Shown: positions 31,070 to 42,538 of the stretch, in pieces
Layout: each line of letters starts with the position of its first letter
Numbering within the stretch: the first letter of the stretch is position 1
Assembly: GCA_905178155.1 (NCBI GenBank)
Contig: CAJINV010000001.1
Span: 2,222,089-2,286,088 of the forward strand
From: Amoebophrya sp. A120
Lineage: Eukaryota; Sar; Dinophyceae; Syndiniales; Amoebophryaceae
DNA length: 64,000 bases
Reading direction: 5' to 3'
The notes under the pieces: model-generated
What the model was told of the DNA's origin: nothing
The model's input: only the letters and a program-made list of their open reading frames with translations
The model's database searches: none
Position numbers and translations under genes: made by a program

Positions 31070-31786
31070 GCTTCGTGATGGAAATTCATCGGCTAGGGGT
31101 TAGGTAGGCACACGATTTGATATTTTCGGTCAGCTAATGGTACTGCTTTTTGTTCTGCTTGTGGTGCAATATTTGCCGTTTGGCTTTGTACATTGTTTTT
31201 AATTTCATTTCCTCACAACTTGAACTTCGGGAGAAAAGTATAAAGTCAGACTTTTCCTGATAGATGAAGATCGCAACGCGAAACTTACGTCGAAGCCGCA
31301 CCCGAAGCCCGCTGTCATTCATTATCTATACGCTACGTAGAGGAGCCAATGTGATCACGAATCGTGCGCGCGTGCAAAGCAAAAAAAACGCTTCAACAAC
31401 CGTCATCAAAAGAAAGTCAATCTTCGACATTGCCTTCGTCATATTCGACAAGTTAGGGCTAGCGCGGAAGCGGATCTTTTCGCTTACTTTTGGTACGGCC
31501 TTCGTGGGGAAATAAGGGCTTTTGACGATGAACATCAGACAGTTGTTTTAAATCACTCGAGAAAAGACGCCGTGTGCATACTTGGGTTTTGCTTTTCCTT
31601 ACTGCGTGCTTCACGCCGAGTGCTGCATCGTATGTTGCAGCGCCGGTGAGTCCTTTGTGTCCGTGTCTTTTTCTTCTGCTTGTTGAAATGGAAAAGCAAA
31701 AAAGAATTGCGAGTGCGCTTCTTAAGGTGAGCGGGAAAAGAAAAAAAGAAAAAAATTTCGTCAAACGCAACCGACTCTCGCCTTAC
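31070..31786. other. intergenic region, about 700 bp
   Basis: Upstream of PEX10 and downstream of the giant secreted-protein gene. No supported gene; a 103-codon open frame on minus starts with TTG only. Confidence 0.45.
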
Positions 31787-34700
31787 TCACAACCCCTCCG
31801 TCAGCGAGGCTGGCTCCCCAAAATTTACCCCCATGCTCTGGTTGGTGCGCAGCCAATCGGCAAGCGGGATTCCGTCGACAACCGTCCCCACCTTCTTTGG
31901 ATCAACAGTTTGCGTTTTCACGTCCAAAGGTGGATCGTGAACGTGGCGCCAGAATTTTCTCGCTGCCCCGAGCAAGCTGGCCTTTGCGGTGCGTGCGCGG
32001 TAGGCAGAGGCCGTGATTTCGTCGGAGAGCTTCTGGGTTAGGAGATCTCGAACCGGATCCGTAATCTCGCTGTCCACGTGGTCCTGCACGGTCTTCTTGA
32101 TTCGAATACCAAACCCCTTTGCCTCCCGCATCCCCACACCGGCGGCCGTACGGGCGATTTCTCGTGCAAGTTTGGACTTCAGGGTGTATTCCCCGTCGGT
32201 CTTTTTTGCGGAGGATGCTGAAGATCCTGGAATAAAGGTCGAAAACGTGGAAGTAGAACGACTCGTCCCAGGAGGTGACGCGCTTCCACCAGCACTGCCG
32301 GAAAGAACCGAAGATGAAGCGCTGCCAGCCGGACCGGAGAAGGATCCAGATCCACGGGCACTAAAACCGCTGCTTCCACCAGCACCTTGTGGAATGATGT
32401 CTTCGCCGAAGTTTTCCCGGAGAACGCCCAAGGCCGTCGCAGTGCCACGGTTCGCAAGAGCTCGCTCCAGAGTGTGCTCGCGGCCCGCGAACTGCGCTGC
32501 GGACAGCCCCACCCCGGTCGGCGCGAAGGGGCGGATCGATTCACGCGGCTGATACTCGAAGGGACTGGAAAAGTAACCGCTGCCGGAAAAAGAAGATCCG
32601 GCACCGCCTGCGGAAAAAGCGCGTAATTCAGAAGAAGAGCTGCCAATCCGCCCTGCGCTTGCCCTCCTCGACACTGTGGCCGGGACCTCTCCTGCACTGC
32701 TTGCATTATCTAACGGCTGCGCGATGCTGTCGACCGAAGCTGCTCCTGTTGCTCCTTCCCCACCCGGTTCATCTGCTACTTCTGGCTGCTGCGCCAGCAA
32801 CGCACCCAGAACATTTCTCAACGAGCTTCCGGCGGCTCGACGAGGCTTGATCTCTGAATCGCTCGAAAATGACCCGGAAGTAGAGGAGCCACTGAAGGAC
32901 GATGCTGCAGACCCAGAGCTACCTGCACTCCCCGAGGACCACGTCACCAAGCTTCCCGGCACACCGGTGGCGATGAATTCTTCGCGATTTTGCAACCCCA
33001 ATGGGACCAAGTAGTTCTGCAAAAAATGGTAGTGCACCAGTGCATCTACATCCTTTTCCGCGTTCTCGTTTTGCAGAAATTTGACACTGTTCTTCACAAC
33101 GTGTTTCAGTTCGGCCTCCGCGCGCGCAAACAGGTCCAAGAGCTCCGTCCGCGCCCCGTGCACCGCCGCAATCGGCGCGCGGGCGACGGCGGCGTGCGCC
33201 TGTTGCAGGGCGGACTTGTACGTTTCGTCGAGAACCTATGCACAGAAAAAGATCCTCCCTCATCCATTTTTGCATGGCCAACACGTGACATGTTTCGCAT
33301 GACAAATTGGACGAGGATGGGTCCTTTTTTGTGGATAGGACCAGCAAGGAGGCGCGCGCACTGGCAGTGACCACCTCGAGCGGCGTGCCGCCAAAGGGCG
33401 AGCTGATTACACAACAAGCCGGGACCGGAATCGCCGAGCTGCCGACAGACGGTGGTGAAGTAGATCCACCTGATGTTCCACCAGAGCCGCCTGACACCGA
33501 ACTACTACCTGTAGTCGTTTTCACAATTCCTGCTCCACCGTTGGTCCCCCTATCTACTTCATCTCCCGGGGAAACAAGTGCGTCAGTGCTTCCCATTGCG
33601 GAACTGCTTCCAGGAGCCCCCATGATCACCTGCTCTCCAGTAGTTCCAGCACCGGCTGCCAAATCGTTCATATCAGGAGGACCTTGCTGCACGAGCTGCG
33701 TGTCTTCATCTCGCGGTAGTTGTACTCGTGCACGACGTCCGAGAACGCCGCCGGAGGACATAAACGAGCCGACAGGAGGTCTACTTCCGCCGGTAGATGT
33801 TGACCTCGCACTGCTACTACTACCCGAGAACAATAAATGCGCGTCGAAATGCTGACACAACTCCGAGACCTTCTTCCGTGCTGCCTGCTCCGCCTGCGAT
33901 TGCAGGGTGGGATCGCTGGGAAGGACCGGCGGCGGCGTTGTTGTGGCGGCTACGACCACCGGCTTTTCCGGCGGGGGGCACTTCGGACAGGTCAGTTTCT
34001 TGCCGCACCCGTCATCCACCTCTTTGCCGCACTCCGCAGGGGTGCACTGCGTGCGCGGCTTCGTCTTGCCTGAAATATGTTTTTGTCTTTCCGATTCCTT
34101 TTCCTCCACCGTGATTTGGCACAGATAATATTTCGGGTCTACTTCGGTGATGTGAAAAACCAGGTGCATGTAGTCTGTTGAATCCCCATCCCCTCCAAGT
34201 ACAGGAAAGATTGCACTAGATACTTACCCTTAGCCTTACGCACAAAACTCTCAAAAATAAGCGCAAGCATATGTACATTGGCAGCTGTTCATCTTTTTCC
34301 CGGCTTCCATTCCCGACGAAGATGTTGCCTTGCAGACCTGCCAGGCCTCCTTGCACTTGCCACACTGGATCTTTCCGCCGCAGCCGTCGTCTTCCTCCCC
34401 ACAGGTGGAGGCGCACTTTTTCTTTTCACACACGCACTTGTTCTGCACGCACCGGTCCTGGGCGTTTTGGCAAACGCCGCAGGACACCTTCCCGCCGCAA
34501 CCGTCCAACTGCGTGCCGCACGTCAGACCCTCGTCGCACTGCGCCTTCACCGTGCAACGGCACTGAAACAGCTCCAACGGCTGCGACAAAGCCCACAGCG
34601 ACAGAGGAACCGCTCCCGCATGATGTGCAGCTTCAGGTTCAGCTTGTGCGCCAGCGCTAGCATACCTGTAATGATCTACTACTTCCGGGGTCGACAGTAA

Positions 34701-37700
34701 TGCCAGTTGCAGAGCAGCGGCGCTGCCAGTCGAAGATGCGGTGGGCACCATCAAGGACCCCCCTCCGGATGTTGAAAAGGAGCCAGCAGAAGAAAACGCA
34801 GCAGCAGGTGGTTTTTGGTTCCAATACTCCAATTTCAAATGCAAAAGTGTCTGGGTCTGGAAGAGTGCGCGACTTGTCACGCAGCTTTTCTATGACCCAT
34901 GAGGTCTGGAATGCAGGACTTAGCATGACAGACTCTGCGCGATCTCTCTCATGCCTATCCTGCATGAGAAACTCCCTCCCGACTTGGTCAAAACTGGACG
35001 ACTTTTGGTAGTCATGCAACACAGATTTTTGCATGCTTCAGATTTAGCATGACAAGTTGCATTCTTCCAGACCCAGACATTTTTACATTTCATATCCAAC
35101 TCATAGAACCCGCAGGTGTATGGTTCGTTCGTCTCCGTGTTTCGTTCCGCGCAAAAGGATTTCAGCGGTTCCGCCGTGCGCCGCGGGTCGGTCAGTTGCA
35201 AAAAATTTCGCATCACATCCACGTACCCGGGGGACGTCACGGGCGGCAGCGACCGCGCGCCACACGCGATTTGGTTTCCGCACCCGTCGGGCTCGAACCC
35301 GCAGCCCTTGTTGTGGCTGCACTTCGCCTTCGGCTGGCACACACACTGGTTCTGCACGCACACGCCTGGGTTGTTCGTCAGGGAGTTGTAGCTTTTTTTA
35401 AGCCTGTTTGAAGCAGTAGAACTTGATGTAGTTTGAGTTTCACTTTTTTCCGCCGCACAAGATTGCACGTACTTCTCCAGTGTCCGCGTCAGAGCCTCCA
35501 CAATCTTCGCCGCGGATTTCTGTGCGACGAAAGGGAGCGCGGAGTAGTCCACGGTAGCAATGACGTCTTCTGGCAGGGCGGAAGGACTTCTGTTGGTACG
35601 ACCTCCGGACGACGAGGACGACCCAGAGCCAGAGGTCGAAGAAGATGATGAAGCTCCAGGTAGTAAAAAACGCACCTCCCCGATTGGCGCTGAAGGTTCC
35701 TCTGCCATCTTCGCGGCTCCACCTGCAGTACTTCCCGAGGCGGATCCAGCTGAACTCGTGCTTGTTCCACTGAACAACGGGGTTGAAGATGTACTACGTG
35801 CTATCGAACTACCTGGAGCTTGGTGTGCCAAGGCAGCAGCTCTACTCCGCTTCTTTGTGGAAAAAGCCGCAAAGAAGTGTTCTTGCAACAGCGATGTACT
35901 ACCAGAAAGACCACTTGGCGCATTCGACGACCCCGAGCCGGACTTTGCTGCTACTTCCCTGTTCTCCGCGTCCAGGGCTGCCTGCTGCTTCAACGCCGCC
36001 TGGCGTAGTAAGTTGTGGTTCCCGCAGTACACGAAGCCCCCGCAGCCGTCCTCGATGAACCCACAGTCGAAGTGGTCGCAGGAGGTCACACTGCTTTTGC
36101 AGTCCGATTTCACCATGACCAGTTCCCACTGTTGCGACGCGGAGTTCGGGTCTGACGGCTTGGTGGAGGTCACGGTAACAAAGCTGTTGTTCGCCTGTAG
36201 TCCAGGAGCCACTGGAACGGTATCGGAATCTAGCGCCTCTCCATTCTCGTGCTTTAAAATTCGCACAACGTTGCCCTTCACCCATCGCACTAGCCACTTT
36301 TGCGACCGGTCACGGTGTTTCATTTTTGAGAGGTACGTTGCGTGCTTCTGATTTGCGCTTCTTGATGATGTGGTTGCACTCTCCCTGCTGCCGAAATTTT
36401 TCGTAGTGCTCACACCTATTGTAGTGTAGTTTCTTGCGCCAGTTGTTGTACTAGCAGACATCGACACAAACGAATCTAGGAAGAGCGCGTCCGCGTCGCC
36501 CCCCGCGAGAAGCGAGTACAGAGCCCCATGCCCGATTGGCTTAATGCGCCACGCGGTCGTCGTGCTGCGAGCGAGTGCAGATTTCAATATTCCCGCCTCT
36601 TGGGTAGATTCGTGCTGCTCAGCTACAACCGCGCTGGCGCTGTCGTAAGAACCTTCGTCGTGCTGGTCCTTGTGCTGTAGAAAGGAACGAGATCTCTTTC
36701 TGCTCTCTTCCTGCTCCGACACCAGCGACGACACTGGCCTTGCAATGCTGGTGACTGAGGAAGACGCGCTACTGCTAGCAGCTGGTGGTCCTTGTGCAGG
36801 AGTAGGCCCAGCAGGCGATGCACTTACGATACCTGACTGCGAAGGAGCACCAGTCACGGCACGAGCCTGAGACTGACTGCTTCCGAACGAAGCAGCTGCA
36901 TCAGTCGCGACCTGCCCCTCTGCGGGGGCTTCTGCAGAAGCTTTATTCCCGGTAATAATCCGAATCGGGGCCCTTGAAGTAGCACCATTCATCGTCGAGG
37001 ACAACGCTGCTTCGCTTCCTGCTGAGCCCGCTGGTAGTTTCATTTCACTTGGAGGTCCGTCGACGAGCAGCAGCCCCGCCAGGGGACTAGCGGCGGAAGC
37101 CATACTGAGGTACTTCCCCGAGGACAGCTGTCTCAGGGCGTAGTACCCATCAAAGCTTGGCTTCTTCTGGATGGGCAGCGTGACCCACTTCTGCGAAAAG
37201 TTCTCCTGCTTGTCGCTAATCCCAGCCGCCGTGGTGTGCAGCAGACGGACAGCGGCGGTGGAACTGGAAGCTTCATTTGCCGCATGACGCTTTTCTTTTT
37301 TCGCGGTATTTGTGGATGTGCGGAGTAGTTGCTTCTGCTTGTTTAACTTGAAATTCTCCTCTTCGTGCTGCTGTACCATGCTCAAAGGTCCCACCGTCGG
37401 AGCACGCCCCCCCGCTGCCGATGCCACAGTTGGCGCTGCCAGTTGTGTGGTTGTACTAGACTCGCTGCTTCCACCGAGGAAACCAGTACTGGAACCACCC
37501 TGAAGCCCGGCTGAACTACCACCCGGCACCGCTGCAGAACCAGTGGTCAGCTGCGGCCCTACATCAAACGCGTCCAGTACCCGGCCCGTCGAGCACTGTA
37601 CGATGCGCCACTCGGCGCTGTTCCCGCTGTTCAGCTTCAACGGCTGCATATGGCGTTCTCAAACGTTACATTCTCAACTGTTACATGGGTCTGTCATGCA

Positions 37701-39976
37701 AAAGTGCCTTCAGCCGGCAGATGATCGAGCTGCTTCGCATGACAAATATCGGAAGGGCTGAACAACATCTAAATCTGCGCCAAACTTGTAATGCAAAAGG
37801 CGCAATCTTCCTCCTTTCAGTTTTGCCAGTCTTGCATGACAAATTCATGTAACAGTTGAGAATGTAACAGTTGAGAATGTAACAGTTGAGAACCCCATAC
37901 TGCAAGTACCAGAGCTGCGACGCGTCCCCCTCTGCCAGTTTCAGTGTGCCCGCATACTTATGAATTGCAAAAGTGTCTGGGTCTGGAAGGGTGTAAACTT
38001 GTCATGCAGGTTCTCCATGACCCATGAGGTCTGGCATGCGGGACCTAGCATGACAGAGTCTGTGAGGTCTCTGTCATGCTTATCCTGCATAAGAAACTCC
38101 CTCCCAAATTGGTCGAAAGTGGACAACGAACTTTTGGCAGTCATGCAACACAGATTTTTGCATGATTCGGCTTTAGCACGACAAGTTGCAATCTTCCAGA
38201 CCCAGACATTTTTGCAATCCATAATACTGGTACGCAAACGTCGCGTTTTCCCGTTCGACCGCGTCCATGTACCGACCAGAGCTCCATTGGTCGATCGTGT
38301 ACACGCTGCCCTGGACAATATGCAATGCAAAGGCATAAGCGAGCCCCTCTAGTATAAATTGCATCTTCACAAATTTTTCAAAGTAAGGCTGCGACAGCCA
38401 CAGCTATAATTGTCCAGCTCACCATTTCTAGCAGAAATCTCTTGTACCATAATGCTACGGGTAAGTACAACGAGCGCGATTTAATACTTTTGCCTTGGAT
38501 ACACAAGTGAAAACTCCCATTTCTGGGAGTCGGCGGTCAGGTCCAGGGGCTTCATACCCAGCTGCGTCAGCGAGACGGAATCCAGGGCCAAATCCGTGTT
38601 TTTCTGCTTCACCGAATAGACCATCCCACAAAAAAACTATTTCACTGTGTCTGTGACGATTTTGCAAGACCTGCATTACAAATTTGTTACACATGACGCA
38701 GAATATTTGCCATGCGCGCTTTTCAAGGGAAAACACGCTTGGAAATCCAATGTCTTGCAGGTGTAGCAAGACAGACACTTTGGTGCTTCATTTTCTGCAT
38801 CACAAGTTCACAGCGAAACAGTTTTTTCTTGCGATATACACACCGGACAGCGCAATCAGGTCCCGAACCTTTTCGAACACCCACAAACCGCTTGTTGGTC
38901 CGTTTTGTTCTTCGACATCAGTAGACGAACCAGACGCAGTGGAGGACGAAGCAACGGTCACCTCTGGACGAGAAAGTGGTGCTCCCCCTGGACGTCGTGT
39001 GAGCATCCCGTTACTGCCAGGTCCACCTGAAGATGTCGTGCTGTCGTCGTGCACTGGAACCTCTAGCTTCTGCGCACTGGACTCCTGGATCACCTCGTGG
39101 CTGAGAGGCTATGCAGTGCAAAAGTATGGTATCTATCGTACTCGTATAAATGCATTACAAATTCCCCCAGCATGAAAAATATAATTTGTAATGCAGATTT
39201 GCCTTGGAAACAAGATTTGTAATGCAAGACTTGCATTTGTACGAGTACGATACTTTTGCACAGGATAGAGGCTCTCCCTCGGCAATCTCCCGCAGCCGCA
39301 GTATGAAATGCAAAAATGTCTGGGTCTGGAAACTTGTAATGCTGCGTTGGAAATAGTGAATGCTCTGCAATGCATAGACAAGCATGAGAAATATCTGCGC
39401 TTCTTTGTGTTGCGTTTTTCGAATGACAAACTGCGTTTTTGCATGACAGGCAAAAGGGTCTCGTCTTGGACACGCATCACAAACTTTTTGGTCATGCCAG
39501 ACAAGCATGACAAAACTCGCAATCTTCCAGACCGAGACATTTTTGCATTTGATACGCAGAACCCATCGCTGATGGTTCCCGAGATCCGGTGGCTGGAGCG
39601 AAAAAACAACTTGCTGGTGCTCCGGCTGGGAGCTGCCACGAGGACCTTGATGTTCTGTTCCACCAGATCCTCCGGCCACAAACCGGCCGCTTTGCACCTG
39701 CTGCAGTGTGTAGGTGTCATCCTTTTCGGCGCGACGCACTATCCAGTCCTGCGACCAGCTGTTGCTCGCACCATTCGACGTTTGCAAGGCTTCACCGTCC
39801 GGAGAATCCAGGTAGCGCCCGGTGCTTTTTTCGAAAATCCGGTAAATCCCGTCGAGCTCGCCCGGCGAGGGGACCTTCTGGGCCTGCGCAACGTCGAAGA
39901 CGACGGAGAAGTGCTGGCTCAGAGACGCAACGAGAGCCAGACAGTGCAAGAATCCGTGCAGCAGAGGACCCGTCAT
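31787..39976 (-). CDS. giant secreted protein with trefoil-like and DGCGG Cys-repeat modules
   Basis: Ten exons, divided by eight elements and one GT-AG intron, sum to 2116 codons (2115 aa) from an ATG at 39976. The start has a signal peptide (MTGPLLHGFLHCLALVASLS). Several modules with ricin-B-like trefoil features follow: YRIFEKSTGRYLDS, YTLQQVQSGRFV, SVYTIDQWSSGRYMDA, WRIVQCSTGRVLDA and YYALRQLSSGKYLSM, each paired with SQ-x-W motifs. Five Cys modules share CG-x3-DGCGG-x-[VIL]-x-C at about 36060, 35280, 34500, 34380 and 34020, alternating with CVQN-x-CVC knots. Long Ser/Ala/Gly-rich linkers separate modules. The C-terminal about 480 residues are Ser-rich with a helical end. A secreted lectin-like or surface adhesin role is inference. 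A GTAAGT donor near 40226 suggests a 5'-untranslated intron. An alternative start is at 40054. Confidence 0.75.
33237..33337. mobile_element. introner E, minimal 101-bp element
   Basis: Ends pair over about 30 bp (TATGCACAGAAAAAGATCC against GGTCCTTTTTTGTGGATA). Flanking repeats GAACC and GGACC, four of five identical. Excision gives SLLVLDETYKSA. Only about 40 bp lie between the arms, yet they contain GCATGACAAATT. Confidence 0.87.
34175..34276 (-). other. spliceosomal intron (GT-AG)
   Basis: Donor GTACATATG, acceptor TTCAACAG. Joining gives MNSCQYYMHLVFH. A GTAAGTATC inside is an alternative donor that would not keep the frame. Confidence 0.55.
34833..35094. mobile_element. introner A8 (family A)
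   Basis: Family-A TIRs with duplication TCCAA (34828-34832 and 35095-35099). Excision gives GFYELEYWNQK. Internal sequence is the reverse complement of the A2/A6 type. Confidence 0.92.
37649..37899. mobile_element. introner D1 (family D)
   Basis: 251 bp. The TIR contains CATTCTCAACTGTTACATG; the right arm has an extra AACAGTTGAGAATGT repeat unit. Duplication CTGCA (37644-37648 and 37900-37904). Excision gives LWYLQPLKLNS within a trefoil-like module. Confidence 0.92.
37959..38223. mobile_element. introner A9 (family A)
   Basis: Family-A TIRs with duplication ATACT (37954-37958 and 38224-38228). Excision gives TFAYQYAGTLK. Same orientation as A8. Confidence 0.92.
38319..38501. mobile_element. 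introner B6, decayed family B
   Basis: Ends recognisable as diverged family B (ATGCAATGCAAAGGCATAAG and the complement of GCAAAAGTATTAAATCGCG). Flanking repeats GACAA and CACAA. Excision gives EFSLVQGSVYTI. TIR pairing is much weaker than in other copies. Confidence 0.75.
38615..38840. mobile_element. introner F (single-copy family F)
   Basis: Ends pair around CACAAAAAAACTATTTC and GAAACAGTTTTTTCTTG. CACCG is found on both sides (38610-38614 and 38841-38845). The coding frame requires excision of 232 nt (38614-38845), one more than the simple model, and then gives IALSVKQKNTD. Confidence 0.78.
39110..39267. mobile_element. introner B5 (family B)
   Basis: 158 bp with family-B ends and duplication GAGGC (39105-39109 and 39268-39272). 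Excision gives EGEPLSHEVIQ. Same orientation as B3. Confidence 0.92.
39302..39554. mobile_element. introner A10 (family A)
   Basis: Family-A TIRs with duplication CGCAG (39297-39301 and 39555-39559). Excision gives QRWVLRLREIA. Reverse orientation relative to A1 and A5. Only 29 exon bases separate it from B5. Confidence 0.92.
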
Positions 39977-41300
39977 AGTACACCTTTTGCGCAGCCTTGG
40001 TACCCCCGCCGCAGCCCGGTCGTCGCGGTTGTGAGATGAGATACTGGACGACATGATTTGTTCCCCGCCACGCTGTCCGCGGTGCGGACAGCGGTTCGAG
40101 ATGATGCAAAGACTCCTCACATCTTATGTACAGGGAGCATTGGCATTGTTGCTTGATACAATCAATCGCTCTCCCCAGCGGCCTCGGTAGGAGCGATTTT
40201 TTGGTACGACGTAGAAATAAACTTACTTTCTGCAAAGGAAGCAGATGAGAAGGAGGTTTGTCGCTTCTCCTCAGGTGGACAGTGTGCAGAAGCGCAGCTG
40301 CGCGTCGTTCGTATCGAGCATCTGCCTGCAGAAGATGAGATCCTCTCACTTCCATTTGCATTTTCCTCGTCCTCCAAAGAAAAAACATCAAGATCAACAC
40401 CATCACCAGAAACGCTCGCGCATAATAGGTACAGCAACCTCCACACTCGACGGATTACTGACTCAGTGGACAGAATAGCGCAACACCGGAGGAACTCCTC
40501 GACGCCTCAATACAGAAATTGCCATCATGTCGCCTCGCAGCTTGAGCGGCTTCTTAATCAGCTTACACTTTTTTAGCATCGTCCGGTTTCAAAATAGAAG
40601 CATACAGCCAGTTTAAGTATGGATTTGTCCATATCTGTTTTATTTATTGCGTTAAAATTGTATGCTCCCGCATTGCGCTTTCTTCCCGTTGCAGCAGGTT
40701 TCATAACCATCGTTACGGAGGCTTTTTCGTGCAGCTTTGATGCTTGACCAAAGCCTGCTTTCTGCTTCTGCACAAAGTGGAAGACAGGATCACTCCCATC
40801 CTGTTCAACGGTTCTGACTTTTCATCGGATGAAATTTTATCATATATTACACGACATGTGGTGAACGCACATTTTAGTTTTGTTTCTATCCTATTTTTTC
40901 ATATCCAAAATCGCTCGCTAGAGCACGGCAGAAGCCGTGCTGCTTTGCTAATCTAGGTAGTTTTCGTTTTTTCTCATTTTTGATATGCTTGCAGCATTCG
41001 TTGCATAATATGCACCGGATTCAAAATTTGCTAGTAATTGCAAGGAAAAGTCTATAAGAAGCAATAGTAAATCATCAATCATTCACAAAACTCGTCGTAA
41101 GAAAGCCCAAGTTCCATTTTCTGGTATTACGTCTAGACGCATTTTCAACTTCGTGGTGGAAGATTGATCTTTTATCAGCAGGTGGAACATTGATTTTCTA
41201 TCTTCAGCTTTCATCGTGTGTGCTCTTCCCACGACTATCTACTGACTCCTTTGGCCGTGGCAACACGACCACGACAACACCATGAATAGCACACGACCAC
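39977..41300. other. intergenic region, about 1.3 kb
   Basis: Presumed promoter and 5'-untranslated region of the giant secreted-protein gene. It has a GTAAGT-type donor on minus at about 40226. The rest is AT-rich with no supported gene. Confidence 0.45.
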
Positions 41301-42373
41301 TCAACTACTTCCCCCAGGAGCTCCTGCGGGTCGCAACTGGGCCCGGCCTGTGATCCGCTGACGGCAAATGGGGCATTCTCCACGAGGCATCCCCCGCACC
41401 GCGCACCCCGCACACGCGCACATGTGCCCGCACGGGAAAAAAACCTGATTGGCCTTCTCGTCGTAGCAGATTGCGCACACCTCTTCTTGGGTGGTCCCCG
41501 CGGAGGTTGTTGTAGCGCTAGAAGTGGTGGCGCCACCTCGTCCGGACGAGGAAGTGCCGACTACATCCGAACCAGAGCCGGGAGCTTCCGCCCCGATCCG
41601 TACGGTATCCGTCGAAGACGCACGCGTCGAGGCCGCCGAAAGGGAGGGGAGGAAGGGCGCCGGGCTCTCATCTCTGCGCCCGATCCGTTCTGTGCTGGCT
41701 TGAGCAGCAGCGCGCGCCAGCAAGCCACGAAAAGGTTGAATATCAGTGGGGACGCCAAATAGTGGAATTGTTGTACCTGTCGTGTGGTAGAAGTGTAAAG
41801 TAAATTTGATACTGCGCATGCGCAATAAATTTTCAGCATCAACACTCTTATCTGCAGACTGCAGTTGCGCGCGCGTCCGTGAAGATGCTCTCCTGGTCCT
41901 CCACCTCGAATCATCAAATTCAAATACGAATAGTAAGTTGTGCTATCCGAAAAATCCGCACGATGAGAAATAATCATACAAGAACATGTGCAGCATAATA
42001 TTAATATCTCGAGTAGTAAGTCCTGCACCAGTCCTCGCTATCCAAAAATTTTTTCCGTACCTTCCGATGCATCAGCGTGACGCGCCGAAAGTGGTGGAGA
42101 GCGGGACCGACCACGTGGCGGCGGTACAATAATCTGTGGCTCGTCGACCAGGGGTGCAGCGGCGACTCCCCGCGTCCTTCCCACAGAAGGCAGAACGGAA
42201 ACACCCTTGATGAAGATGAAAAGCAAAAGTGATGCTGATATTACCCCTCCTGGTGGTACAACCCCGCTAAAAATAGAAAACAAAAAGGAAAGATATTGAT
42301 AATGCTTTGACTCCACACCGTAGCCGTTGATTCTAGATTTACATAATTTCATCCGTATGACCTGCAGGAGCAT
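41301..42373 (-). CDS. C3HC4 RING-finger protein with N-terminal hydrophobic segment
   Basis: Exon 1 (42373-42061) and exon 2 (41776-41301) join at ADASEGTTIPLF and give 263 codons (262 aa). A hydrophobic stretch (VISASLLLFIFIKGVSVL) near residue 45 could anchor it in a membrane. A Ser/Ala/Gly-rich linker precedes a compact C-terminal RING. It reads VCAICYDEKANQVFFPCGHM, CACAGCA, then GECPICRQRI, the type seen in IAP and MUL1-like ubiquitin ligases. The RING binds E2 enzymes and the hydrophobic segment suggests ubiquitination at a membrane. The start is uncertain, since an AG acceptor at 42271 could instead begin the exon. Confidence 0.65.
41777..42060 (-). other. spliceosomal intron (GT-AG)
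   Basis: Donor GTACGG after CATCGGAAG; acceptor CACGACAG. It joins the hydrophobic exon to the RING exon in frame. Confidence 0.6.
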
Positions 42374-42538
42374 CACCTAACTCCATTCCGCTCGCGTTTC
42401 AAAAATGCAGCTGCAGGTGCAACCGCGGTCGTGTTTGTTACCAAAACGCCACCATCAAAACAATTAGCACTTATGCACATGATGAACATGGTGCTTTTCT
42501 CTCCGTACCCGCCATAGAGGGTGGACGAGGTATTGCGA

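Noticed and set aside
31459-31770. 103-codon minus frame downstream of the secreted-protein gene
   Set aside because: Begins with TTG, has a hydrophobic start only by AT-rich composition, and lies in a spacer.
35560-36351. 263-codon plus-strand frame
   Set aside because: It lies opposite the well-supported secreted-protein exon and has a Ser/Pro/Leu-rich antisense composition.
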